Below, piece after piece: positions 4,955-7,041 of a stretch of 7,041 nt of DNA. How positions within the stretch are numbered: position 1 is the first letter of the stretch; each line of letters starts with the position of its first letter. The translations under genes were made by a program, and so were the position numbers. This stretch comes from Conexibacteraceae bacterium. GTDB lineage: Bacteria; Actinomycetota; Thermoleophilia; Solirubrobacterales; Solirubrobacteraceae. Below the pieces are notes generated by a model, which did no database searches, had not been told where the DNA came from, and saw only the letters and a list, made by a program, of their open reading frames with translations. The DNA lies in assembly GCA_009785395.1 (NCBI GenBank), contig WQWK01000104.1, positions 1 through 7,041 of the forward strand, given 5' to 3'.

Positions 4955-7041
<2,087 letters not shown>

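Overview
The window is a GC-rich bacterial chromosome segment with dense genes, short spacers, GTG and TTG starts and strong G/C preference at third codon positions. The gene types point to Actinomycetota, most likely Thermoleophilia/Solirubrobacterales: a YGGGH-type NlpC-like wall hydrolase behind a c-di-AMP riboswitch, a short NYN protein, and an FtsH with a Pro/Gly-rich N-terminal tail. The lineage is inferred from remembered family patterns, not from a search.

Layout. Bases 1-45 are the 3' end of a + strand gene. It converges, with overlapping stop codons, on a - strand pair: an acyl-CoA dehydrogenase (723-1877) followed 6 nt later by a membrane-anchored zincin-like metallopeptidase (42-716), probably one transcript. 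A 175-nt spacer (1878-2052) holds a 20-nt tandem direct repeat and a hairpin that may terminate the next gene. The - strand gene 2053-3168 encodes a secreted protein: signal peptide, Thr-rich linker, peptidoglycan-binding domain and an NlpC/P60-like catalytic domain. Its leader (about 3180-3336) is a very good match to a ydaO-type c-di-AMP riboswitch. A small rhodanese (3445-3777, +) converges on a cold-shock protein (3969-4172, -) with a long hairpin between them. The 340-nt region 4173-4512 is non-coding, contains regularly spaced TGCACGCA-like motifs, and separates csp from a divergent NYN-domain putative nuclease (4513-4887, +). An ftsH-type AAA+ zinc protease starts at 4955 and runs off the right edge.

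How the parts work together. The clearest regulatory unit is the riboswitch plus wall hydrolase: c-di-AMP reports on turgor, potassium and wall state, and the hydrolase remodels peptidoglycan. The 3' strand of the predicted pseudoknot lies next to the ribosome binding site, so control of translation is the simplest model. The other genes look like separate housekeeping or stress units: fatty-acid oxidation, sulfur transfer, cold shock/RNA chaperone, RNA processing and membrane proteolysis. The FtsH keeps its ATPase and zinc residues but differs from the usual consensus at the pore aromatic (Ile) and in the Walker A motif (Gln), which suggests a divergent paralog. I see no CRISPR array, tRNA, rRNA, insertion sequence or phage gene.
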